This document shows, piece after piece, positions 56,938 to 64,000 of a DNA stretch of 64,000 nucleotides. Under the pieces are notes generated by a model that was given only the letters and a program-made list of their open reading frames with translations, did no database searches and was not told the DNA's origin. The stretch is from Variovorax atrisoli 110B. GTDB taxonomy: Bacteria > Pseudomonadota > Gammaproteobacteria > Burkholderiales > Burkholderiaceae_C. Position 1 is the stretch's first letter, and every line of letters starts with the position of its first letter. The translations under genes were made by a program, and so were the position numbers. The stretch is from NCBI RefSeq assembly GCF_000382045.1, contig NZ_KB907452.1, positions 188,295 to 252,294 on the forward strand. Reading direction: 5' to 3'.

Positions 56938-57807
56938 ATGCCGCGCGCGATGACGCAAGCCATTTCCATGAACGCCTCCAGCGCCTCCGACGTGCCGAAC
57001 GCCTGGAACCCGCGCTGGCGCCTGCTGGCCTGTGTCGCGCCCGCGGCCGCCTTCTTCGCGGCCTTCTGGCTGCTGCCGGTGGTGCGCCTGCTGGCGCTGC
57101 CCGCCGGCAAGGGCTGGGCCACCTACTTCGCGGTGCTGACCGATGCGCGCTACCTCGCGAGCATGGTCAACACCGTCGTGCTCTCGGTCACCGTGACGCT
57201 GGCCACGCTGGTGCTGGGCGCGGCCGTGGGCATCTACCTCTCGCGCCGCGCCTTCGTGGGCAAGCGCGTGCTTCTGTCGCTGCTCACGCTGCCGCTGTCG
57301 TTCCCCGGCGTGATCATCGGCTTCTTCGTGATCCTGCTCGGCGGACGCCAGGGCGTGGTGGCGGACATTGGCGACACGCTGTTCGGCGAGCGCATCACCT
57401 TCGCCTACGGACTGCTCGGCCTGTTCCTGGCATACCTGTATTTCTCGCTGCCGCGCGCCATCGCCACCTATGCCGCAGCGGCCGAGTCGATGAACATGCA
57501 GCTGGAGGAAGCCGCGCGCTCGCTCGGCGCCTCGCGGCTGCGCGTGGCGCGCGACGTGTGGCTGCCCGAGCTGGCGCCGACCACGCTGGCCTGCGGTGCG
57601 ATCCTGTTCGCGACCTCGATGGGCGCCTTCGGCACGGCCTTCACGCTGGCCAGCAAGTTCGAGGTGATCCCGATCACGATCTACAACGAGTTCACCAACT
57701 ACGCCAACTTCGCACTGGCCGCATCGCTGTCGATCGCGCTGGGCGTCGTGACCTGGCTGGTGCTTTTCATGGCGCGACGCTTCGGCGCCAACCCCGTCGC
57801 ACGCTGA
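56938..57807 (+). CDS. ABC transporter permease (first)
   Basis: A permease of up to 289 residues with six hydrophobic segments. The EAA coupling loop reads LEEAARSLGASRLRVARDVWLPEL. LSLLTLPLSFPGVIIGFFVILLGG is typical of the permeases that go with Fbp/PotD-like binding proteins. It lies 4 bases after the binding-protein stop. Alternative ATG starts at 56950 and 56968 would remove 4 or 10 residues ahead of the first helix. No clear ribosome site decides between them, so coupling to the upstream stop is likely. Confidence 0.93.
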   Translation: MPRAMTQAISMNASSASDVPNAWNPRWRLLACVAPAAAFFAAFWLLPVVRLLALPAGKGWATYFAVLTDARYLASMVNTVVLSVTVTLATLVLGAAVGIYLSRRAFVGKRVLLSLLTLPLSFPGVIIGFFVILLGGRQGVVADIGDTLFGERITFAYGLLGLFLAYLYFSLPRAIATYAAAAESMNMQLEEAARSLGASRLRVARDVWLPELAPTTLACGAILFATSMGAFGTAFTLASKFEVIPITIYNEFTNYANFALAASLSIALGVVTWLVLFMARRFGANPVAR

Positions 57808-57817
57808 GGTTCGCATC

Positions 57818-58618
57818 ATGCACAAGAACACTCAACCGAAGGCTCCCTTCCTCTTCGCGGTGACGCTGATCGTGAGCCTCTTCATGATCGCGCCGATGCT
57901 GCTGTCGGTGATGGCGGGCCTGGTCAACAACTACAGCACGGGCATCAAGAGCGGCTTCACGCTGCGCTGGCTGGCCGAGGTGTGGGAGAACTACGGCGGC
58001 ACCGTGGGCTGGTCGCTCGCGCTGGCCATCGCCTGCGTCGCCGGCACCGTGCTGCTGGGCGTGCCCTGCGCCTATGCGCTGGCGCGCAGCCGCTCGCGCG
58101 CCGCCCGCATCTTCGAGGAACTGCTGACGCTGCCGGTCGCGGTGCCGGGGCTGGCCACGGCGCTGGCGCTGATCCTCGCCTACGGGCAGCTCACGGCCTT
58201 CCGGCAGAGCTTCGCGTTCATCCTCGTGGGGCACATCGTCTTCACGCTGCCCTTCATGGTGCGCACCGTGGGCTCGGCCTTCCAGCGCGACGAGCTGCTC
58301 GCGCTCGAGGAAGCCGCGCGCTCGCTGGGCGCGAACTTCCGCCAGCGCTTCATGGGCATCCTGGTGCCGGCCGTGTTCCCGGCCATCGTGGCCGGCAGCC
58401 TGATGGTGTTCACGCTCTCGGTGGGCGAGTTCAACCTCACCTGGATGCTGCACACGCCGCTCACCCGCACGCTGCCCGTGGGCCTGGCCGACAGCTACGC
58501 CTCGATGCGCATCGAGATCGGATCGGCCTACACGCTGGTCTTCTTCGCCGTCATCCTCCCGGTGCTGTGGGGCCTGCAGCACCTTGCAAACCTGATCCAG
58601 AAACATCATGGAACTTGA
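57818..58618 (+). CDS. ABC transporter permease (second)
   Basis: A 266-residue permease with six hydrophobic segments and the EAA loop LEEAARSLGANFRQRFMGILVP. LLTLPVAVPGLATALALILAYG precedes it and parallels the first permease. It starts 10 bases after the first permease and overlaps the ATPase gene by 11 bases. The two permeases form the heterodimeric channel of the importer. Confidence 0.95.
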   Translation: MHKNTQPKAPFLFAVTLIVSLFMIAPMLLSVMAGLVNNYSTGIKSGFTLRWLAEVWENYGGTVGWSLALAIACVAGTVLLGVPCAYALARSRSRAARIFEELLTLPVAVPGLATALALILAYGQLTAFRQSFAFILVGHIVFTLPFMVRTVGSAFQRDELLALEEAARSLGANFRQRFMGILVPAVFPAIVAGSLMVFTLSVGEFNLTWMLHTPLTRTLPVGLADSYASMRIEIGSAYTLVFFAVILPVLWGLQHLANLIQKHHGT

Positions 58619-59669
58619 ACGCATCCCCATCGACATCGCCAACTGCGCGAAGACCTATGCAGACGGCACGCGCGGCCTGCAGCCCACCAGCCTGCGCGTG
58701 GAAGCCGGCGAGGTGCTCGCGCTGCTCGGCCCCTCGGGCTGCGGCAAGACCACGCTGCTGCGGCTGATCGCCGGGCTGGAGTCGCCCGACGCGGGCAGCC
58801 GCATCGTGTTCGGCGACCAGGACGTCACCCAGCGCCCCGTGGAGCAGCGCGGCGTGGGCATGGTGTTCCAGAGCTACGCGCTCTTTCCGCAGATGACCGT
58901 GGCGGCCAACATCGGCTACGGCCTGCGCATCCGGGGCGTGTCGGCCCAGGAAGAAAAGCGCAGCGTCGGCGAGCTGGTCGACCTGGTGCGCCTGGGCGGC
59001 CTGGAGAACAAGCGCCCCGCCGAGCTCTCCGGCGGCCAGCGCCAGCGCGTGGCCCTGGCGCGCGCGGTGGCGGTGCGCCCGCGCGTGCTGCTGCTCGACG
59101 AGCCGCTGGCCGCGCTAGACGCCAAGCTCAAGGAGTCGCTGCGCGACGAACTGGCCGAGCTGTTGCGCCGGCTGCACATCACGGCCATCCACGTCACCCA
59201 CGACCAGCAGGAGGCGCTGGCCATCGCCGACCGGCTCGCGGTGATGCGCGCCGGCCGCATCGTGCAGGTGGGCCGCGGCGAGGATCTGTACCGCGCGCCC
59301 GCGCATCCCTTCGTGGCCGAGTTCCTGGGCCGGGTCAACCGGCTGGAGCGCGGGCAGGACGCCATCGCCCAGGGCGTTGTCCGACTCGGAGGAACGACCC
59401 TGCCCTGCCCCCCGGCGTGGCAGAGCCATGCGATTCTGCTGGTGCGGCCCGAGGACATCGAGGTCGGCTCGCCCCGGCTCGACTGGGGCGCTGCGATCGT
59501 CGAGCGCCGCACCTTCCTCGGCGACCGCGTGCAGCTGCATCTGCGCGCACAGGACCAGCCCGTGCTGGTGGCCGACGTGGGGCGCGACAATCCTTTCGGA
59601 CCGGGCGACACGGTGGGTCTTCGCATCCAGCCGGAACGCCTGATGACGTCGCAGGAAGTCATCGCATGA
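58608..59669 (+). CDS. ABC transporter ATP-binding protein
   Basis: A 353-residue ATPase of the PotA/FbpC type. Walker A GPSGCGKTT (about 41-49), signature ELSGGQRQRVALARAVAVRP, Walker B VLLLDEPLAALDAKLK, H-loop in IHVTHDQQEALAIADRL. A C-terminal TOBE-like domain (about 260-345, ILLVRPEDIEVGS) may bind substrate or a regulator. It overlaps the permease gene upstream by 11 bases and the phosphodiesterase gene downstream by 4 (ATGA), which ties all four proteins together. Confidence 0.95.
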   Translation: MELERIPIDIANCAKTYADGTRGLQPTSLRVEAGEVLALLGPSGCGKTTLLRLIAGLESPDAGSRIVFGDQDVTQRPVEQRGVGMVFQSYALFPQMTVAANIGYGLRIRGVSAQEEKRSVGELVDLVRLGGLENKRPAELSGGQRQRVALARAVAVRPRVLLLDEPLAALDAKLKESLRDELAELLRRLHITAIHVTHDQQEALAIADRLAVMRAGRIVQVGRGEDLYRAPAHPFVAEFLGRVNRLERGQDAIAQGVVRLGGTTLPCPPAWQSHAILLVRPEDIEVGSPRLDWGAAIVERRTFLGDRVQLHLRAQDQPVLVADVGRDNPFGPGDTVGLRIQPERLMTSQEVIA

Positions 59670-60520
59670 CGACAGCAGAAACCCGCAACAACACCATCCT
59701 GGTCCAGCTCACCGACCTGCACATCCGCGAGCCGGGCCGGCTGGCCTATGGGCGCATCGATACGGCCCCGTACCTGGAGCGCGCGGTGCAGTCGGTGCTT
59801 GCGCTGCGCCAGCAGCCCGACGCGGTGGTCGTCACCGGCGACCTCACCGACTTCGGCCGCGCCGCCGAGTACGAGCACCTCGCCCGCCTGCTGGCACCGC
59901 TGACCATGCCGGTCTACCTGATGCCCGGCAACCACGACGACCGCGACCAGCTGCGCCGCAGCTTTCCCGGCCGCGCCTACCTGGGCGCGGACGGCGACGG
60001 CTTCATCCAGTATTCGGTGCGTGTCGGCGCGCTGCGGCTGCTGACCCTCGACACCTGCGTGCCACACGCCAGCCACGGCGCGCTGTGCGAGAAGCGCCTG
60101 GCCTGGCTCGAAGCGCAACTCGACGCCTGCCGAGGCGAGCCGGTCGTCATCGCCATGCACCATCCGCCCTTCGAGACGCTGATCGGCCACATGGACGAGA
60201 TCGGCCTGCTGGAAGGCGCCGAGGCGCTCGAAGCGCTGGTCTCGCGCCACCCGAACGTCGAGCGCATCATCTGCGGCCACCTGCACCGCGCCATCGACGT
60301 GCGCTTCGGCGGCACTATCGCCTCGACCTCGCCGGCGCAGGCCCACCAGGTATGCCTCGACCTGGCGCCCGACGCCGACTCGGCCTGGACGCTGGAGCCG
60401 CCATCGTTCCGGGTGCACGCCTGGTCCGCCCGCGGGCGGCGGCTCGTCACCCACCTGGCCGCCTCGGGCAGCTTCGAGGGGCCCTACCCATTCCACGACA
60501 ACGGAGCGTTGATCGACTGA
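59666..60520 (+). CDS. GpdQ-like metallophosphoesterase
   Basis: A 284-residue cytosolic phosphodiesterase of the calcineurin fold. Binuclear metal ligands are visible: Asp17 and His19 (TDLHI), Asp59 (TGDLTD), Asn89-His90 (GNHDD), His165 (AMHHPPFE), His205 and His207 (CGHLHRA). Length and the late HxxP pattern match Enterobacter GpdQ, a promiscuous glycerophosphodiesterase, and also cAMP phosphodiesterase CpdA. Overlap with the ATPase gene by ATGA implies the imported solute is its substrate, so a phosphodiester such as a glycerophosphodiester is the best guess. Signalling by cyclic AMP breakdown is the main alternative. Confidence 0.9.
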   Translation: MTTAETRNNTILVQLTDLHIREPGRLAYGRIDTAPYLERAVQSVLALRQQPDAVVVTGDLTDFGRAAEYEHLARLLAPLTMPVYLMPGNHDDRDQLRRSFPGRAYLGADGDGFIQYSVRVGALRLLTLDTCVPHASHGALCEKRLAWLEAQLDACRGEPVVIAMHHPPFETLIGHMDEIGLLEGAEALEALVSRHPNVERIICGHLHRAIDVRFGGTIASTSPAQAHQVCLDLAPDADSAWTLEPPSFRVHAWSARGRRLVTHLAASGSFEGPYPFHDNGALID

Positions 60521-60588
60521 AGCTCCTACTTGTGGAAAATGGGGTCGAAACGAAAAACAACGAAAAGAAAGGATAGAGCCCGACCTCC

Positions 60589-62250
60589 ATGAAGCACCTC
60601 CTGAATCTGCTGGCGGCGGTGGCCCTGCTCGTGTGGGGCACCCATCTGGTCCGCACCGGCGTTCTTCGCGTGTTCGGCGCCAACCTGCGCAAGATCCTCG
60701 TGCAGAGCATGCGCAACCGCTTCACCGCTGCCCTCTCGGGCATCGGCGTGACGGCGCTGGTGCAGTCGAGCACCGCCACCTCGCTCATGACCTCCTCCTT
60801 CGTCGGGCAGGGGCTGGTCACGCTGCCTGCGGCGCTGGCGGTGATGCGGGGCGCCGACATCGGCACGGCGCTGATCTCGGTGCTGTTCTCGGCAGACCTT
60901 TCGTGGCTCTCGCCGATGTTCATCTTCGTGGGGGTGGTGCTCTTCATCACGCGCTCGGCCACGGTGGCGGGGCGCGTCGGCCGGGTGCTGATCGGGCTGG
61001 GACTGATGCTGCTGGCGCTGCAGCTGGTGGTGGAGGCGACCGAGCCCCTGTTCTCCTCGCCGGCCATCCGCGCGCTGCTGGCCTCGATCAACAGCGACGT
61101 GCTGCTGGAGATCACCATCGGCTCGGTGCTGGCCATCGTGGCCTACTCGAGCCTCGCGGTGGTGCTGCTGGTGGCGGCCATGGCCAGCTCGAACGTGGTG
61201 CCGCTGGACGTGGCGCTCGGGCTGGTGCTCGGCGCCAACCTGGGCAGCGGCCTGCTGGCGGTGCTGACCACGGCCAAGTCGGCCGTCTCGGTACGGCAGG
61301 TGACCGTGGGCAATCTGCTCTTCAAGGCGCTGGGCGTGGCCATCGTGGCGCCCTTCATCGGCCTGTGGATCCGCTACGTGCAGCCCGAGCTGCCGAACCA
61401 GACGCACGGCGTGGTGCTCTTCCACCTGGCATTCAACGTGGTGATCAGCGTGGGCTTCATCGGCCTGACGCAGCTGGTGGCCAAGCTGGTGACGCGCCTG
61501 CTGCCGCAGCCGCAGCAGCCGGCGGGCACGACGCGGCCGCATCACCTCGACCCGTCGGCGCTGTCGACGCCCTCGCTCGCCATCTCCAACGCCGCGCGCG
61601 AGGCGCTGCACCAGGCCGACGTGGTGGAGACCATGCTGATCGGCATCCTGGACGTGATCCGCCACAACGACCTGCGGCTGGCGCAGGAGCTGCGCCAGCT
61701 CGACGACACGGTGGACGAGCTCTACTCGGCCATCAAGTACTACATGACGCGCATCTCGCGCGAGGCGCTGGGCGAGGAGGAAAGCCGCCGCTGGACCGAC
61801 ATCATCAGCTTCACGATCAACATGGAGCAGATCGGCGACATCATCGAGCGGGTGATCATCGACGTCGAAGACAAGAAGATCCGGCCGCAGCGCAACTTCT
61901 CCGAGGCCGGCATGGCCGAGATCGTGGAGCTGCACGGGCGCCTGGTGGCCAACCTGCGCCTGAGCATGAGCGTGTTCCTCAACGGCAACGTGCGCGACGC
62001 ACAGAAGCTGCTGGAGGAAAAGGCGCGCTTCCGCGACCTGGAGCGGGCCTACGCGACCACCCACCTCGACCGGCTGTCGGACCGCACCACGCTGAGCATC
62101 GAGACCAGCTCGCTGCACATCGACCTGATCAGCGACCTGAAGCGCATCAACTCGCACATCTGCTCGATCGCGTATCCGATCCTGGAGTCGGCCGGGGCGC
62201 TGGCGCCCAGCCGGCTGCGCGAGTCGCGGCTGGGCAAGATCGAGGGCTGA
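60589..62250 (+). CDS. Na/Pi-cotransporter family protein with PhoU-like domain
   Basis: A 553-residue NptA/PNaS-type transporter. Two inverted repeats of the Na/Pi domain are marked by TALVQSSTATSLMTSSFV and VAYSSLAVVLLVAAMASS, with about eight to ten membrane segments up to about 310. The C-terminal 220 residues are helical and PhoU-like (LAISNAAREALHQADVVETML and FTINMEQIGDIIERV). It should move phosphate or a related anion with sodium at the inner membrane. It follows the phosphodiesterase gene after 68 bases in the same direction, a context pointing to phosphate handling. The intervening 68 bases contain no obvious terminator. Confidence 0.92.
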   Translation: MKHLLNLLAAVALLVWGTHLVRTGVLRVFGANLRKILVQSMRNRFTAALSGIGVTALVQSSTATSLMTSSFVGQGLVTLPAALAVMRGADIGTALISVLFSADLSWLSPMFIFVGVVLFITRSATVAGRVGRVLIGLGLMLLALQLVVEATEPLFSSPAIRALLASINSDVLLEITIGSVLAIVAYSSLAVVLLVAAMASSNVVPLDVALGLVLGANLGSGLLAVLTTAKSAVSVRQVTVGNLLFKALGVAIVAPFIGLWIRYVQPELPNQTHGVVLFHLAFNVVISVGFIGLTQLVAKLVTRLLPQPQQPAGTTRPHHLDPSALSTPSLAISNAAREALHQADVVETMLIGILDVIRHNDLRLAQELRQLDDTVDELYSAIKYYMTRISREALGEEESRRWTDIISFTINMEQIGDIIERVIIDVEDKKIRPQRNFSEAGMAEIVELHGRLVANLRLSMSVFLNGNVRDAQKLLEEKARFRDLERAYATTHLDRLSDRTTLSIETSSLHIDLISDLKRINSHICSIAYPILESAGALAPSRLRESRLGKIEG

Positions 62251-62278
62251 ACGGCCCTCCGAACGTTCTGTCCCGGGC

Positions 62279-63289
62279 CTACTTGGCCTGCCCGGCGGTC
62301 TCCAGCAGCGAAGTCTCGTCGCGCCCGCGCCGCGCATAGCGCTGCGCCAGCACCGCGCAGACCATCAGCTGCATCTGGTGGAAGAGCATCAGCGGCAGCA
62401 CGATCGCGCCCACCGCGTGCGAGGCGAAGAGCACCTTCGCCATCGGGATGCCGCTGGCCAGGCTCTTCTTGGAGCCGCAGAAAACGATGGTGATCTCGTC
62501 TTCCGTGTCGAAGCCCAGCTTGCGCGCCAGCAGAGTCGTGAGGCTCAGCGCCAGGCCGAGCACCACCGCGCACACCACGAGCAGGCCGACCAGTGCATGC
62601 ACGGGCACCTGCTTCCAGAGCCCCTCGATCACGGCCGCGCTGAACGCGGTGTAGACCACCAGCAGGATCGAGCCCTGGTCGACGAACTTCAGCACCGCGG
62701 CGCGGCGCTGGATCCACTTTCCGATCAGCGGCCGCAGCAGGTGGCCGGCCGCGAAGGGCACCATCAGCTGCAGCAGGATGCGCCCGATGGAATCCAGCGA
62801 GGAAGAAGCCGCATGGCCGCCGCTGGGCACCACCACCAGGTTGACCAGCACCGGCGTGATGAACACCCCCAGCAGGGTGGAGGCCGAGGCGCTGCAGATG
62901 GCCGCGGGCATGTTGCCCCTGGCCATCGCGGTGAAGGCGATGGCCGACTGCACGGTGGCCGGCAGCACGCACAGGTACAGCACGCCGGTGTAGAGCTCGG
63001 GCGTCACCAGCGGCAGCAGGATCGGCTTGAGCACCAGCCCCAGCACCGGGAACAGCACGAAGGTGCTCGCGAACACCAGCAGGTGCAGCCGCCAGTGCAT
63101 GAGCCCGTTGACGATCGCCTCGCGCGACAGCTTGGCCCCGTGCAGGAAGAACAGCAGGCCGATGGCCACCGTGGTCAGCCCCTCGAAGAAGTGCGCGATG
63201 CGCCCGCTGGCCGGCAGCAGGCTGGCCAGGGTCACGACCGAAAGAAGCGCGAGGGTGAAGTTGTCGGGAAGGAAACGGGGGCGGGACAT
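62279..63289 (-). CDS. SBF-like bile acid:sodium symporter family protein (YfeH-like)
   Basis: A 336-residue membrane protein with about ten hydrophobic segments. The FLHGAKLSREAIVNGLMHWR loop and FCGSKKSLASGIPMAKVLF are typical of the SBF-like branch (E. coli YfeH), related to bile acid and arsenite carriers. Those carriers use a proton or sodium gradient. The real substrate is unknown. It is convergent with the Na/Pi transporter gene (28 bases between stops). The start at 63289 follows normal family length. The gap of about 195 bases upstream, to the response regulator stop, holds no visible gene. Confidence 0.92.
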   Translation of the reverse strand: MSRPRFLPDNFTLALLSVVTLASLLPASGRIAHFFEGLTTVAIGLLFFLHGAKLSREAIVNGLMHWRLHLLVFASTFVLFPVLGLVLKPILLPLVTPELYTGVLYLCVLPATVQSAIAFTAMARGNMPAAICSASASTLLGVFITPVLVNLVVVPSGGHAASSSLDSIGRILLQLMVPFAAGHLLRPLIGKWIQRRAAVLKFVDQGSILLVVYTAFSAAVIEGLWKQVPVHALVGLLVVCAVVLGLALSLTTLLARKLGFDTEDEITIVFCGSKKSLASGIPMAKVLFASHAVGAIVLPLMLFHQMQLMVCAVLAQRYARRGRDETSLLETAGQAK

Positions 63290-63484
63290 GTTGCAACTCG
63301 GGACGAACGCCACGCGCGTTGCAGGCGCGCGGGCCGACTCAGCAGGGAAGATGTGATTTCCGCGCATGAATCTGGTCGCCACTTTGCGGAGCCCGGCGCG
63401 TGCTCCTCGCGCCTTCAGGAGGGGGATTTTCGGCGAATTCCGGCATCGCTGCCGGGCGGGCCGGAAATGCCCCACCACAGTGCT

Positions 63485-63886
63485 TCAGTGTGCCGTGGGC
63501 GAACTGAACTGCGCCTGACGGCGGCGCTGGCAGTAGTCGATCAGGTCGTCGATCTCGGTGGCCTTGTCGAAGACCGCATCGGCGCCCAGGTGCACGCATT
63601 TGCGTCGCATGTCGGGCGTGGCGTAGTTGCTGAGCACCACGATCTTCTGGGAGGGGCTGCGGTTGCGGCAGGCCTCGAGCACGCGAAAGCCCGTGCCGTC
63701 CTTGAGGAACAGGTCGACGATGGCCAGGTCCCACTGCGCCAGATTGCTCGAAAGCCATCGCGACCCCTCGGCCTCCGTCTCCGCCTCGCCGATGGGCTCG
63801 ACCCTCGCCACCTCTCGCAGGGTGCCTGCGAGGTTGCGGCGGATGGTCGGGTTGTCTTCGACGATGAAGGTGCGAACGGTGGTCAT
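63485..63886 (-). CDS. Single-domain response regulator
   Basis: A 133-residue CheY-like receiver domain with no output domain. The acidic pair is Glu10-Asp11, the phosphorylated Asp58 is in VDLFLKDG, the switch Ser86 in VVLSNYA and the invariant Lys108 in VFDKATE. No histidine kinase is in the window. Single-domain receivers act by protein-protein contact or as phosphate shuttles. The remaining 114 bases to the window edge contain no evident coding start. The gene may belong with a kinase beyond the edge. Confidence 0.93.
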   Translation of the reverse strand: MTTVRTFIVEDNPTIRRNLAGTLREVARVEPIGEAETEAEGSRWLSSNLAQWDLAIVDLFLKDGTGFRVLEACRNRSPSQKIVVLSNYATPDMRRKCVHLGADAVFDKATEIDDLIDYCQRRRQAQFSSPTAH

Positions 63887-64000
63887 GGGTATCTATGCCT
63901 CTGCGTTGTATCCACAGGCTACAAAGTGCTCGTGGCACAAGTCGAAGGCATGACACCCCTGCGCCGGTAGGACAAGGCCGGCGCGGCGGGCTCGGAAATC

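Noticed and set aside
63887-64000. Possible coding start in the last 114 bases
   Set aside because: No ribosome site, no family pattern, and too short to judge.

Overview
The window is a 64-kb piece of a GC-rich chromosome that looks like a Comamonadaceae betaproteobacterium, most probably Variovorax or a close relative. This is judged from codon bias, the many Bug-type solute-binding proteins, the arylmalonate decarboxylase, and the conserved gene blocks trxB / ftsK-lolA-rarA and ribF-ileS-lspA. It appears to be ordinary chromosome. I see no phage, integrase, transposase, CRISPR array, plasmid gene or rRNA, and only one tRNA. Genes are packed tightly and no gene-free stretch exceeds 300 bases; the longest is about 250 bases upstream of livH.

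Bases 1-11000 form a catabolic island. The + strand carries a citrate-synthase-fold lyase, an acyl-CoA dehydrogenase and an MmgE/PrpD dehydratase. The - strand carries an enolase-superfamily enzyme, a Bug binding protein and an arylmalonate-decarboxylase-like enzyme, downstream of two paralogous LysR regulators and a short-chain dehydrogenase. A fused two-module acyl-CoA dehydrogenase runs off the left edge. Several of these enzymes have replaced textbook catalytic residues, so the substrate is open.

Bases 11000-23000 are mainly housekeeping: queF, an alpha/beta hydrolase, a prolyl-hydroxylase-like oxygenase, yaaA, valS, galU, a TusA-like protein, a Nudix hydrolase, cysM, tRNA-Leu(CAA), an epimerase-like protein and a ferredoxin-type reductase. 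Bases 23000-31300 hold a second Bug protein, a Crp/Fnr regulator convergent with it and divergent from an IorAB-like molybdenum hydroxylase, and a livHMGF operon.

Bases 31500-44600 hold rarA, lolA, ftsK, a Crp/Fnr regulator, trxB, rpmB-rpmG, a fatty-acyl desaturase, an RsmB-type RNA methyltransferase, an M48 metallopeptidase, a DUF1653 protein, an I78-type inhibitor lipoprotein and purN. Bases 44700-49400 hold a split acyl-CoA dehydrogenase pair, a Tat-exported hydrolase and an enoyl-CoA hydratase. An HNH endonuclease then precedes ribF-ileS-lspA.

Bases 54800-62250 are a coherent LacI-controlled unit: binding protein, two permeases, ATPase and a GpdQ-like phosphodiesterase, followed by a Na/phosphate cotransporter with a PhoU-like tail. 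Together they suggest import and breakdown of an organophosphate. An SBF-like transporter and an orphan single-domain response regulator close the window.

The most notable non-coding signal is a family of five dispersed intergenic repeats. Each lies directly 3' of a gene, in the same sense as that gene, and keeps one or two hairpin stems while the loops vary.
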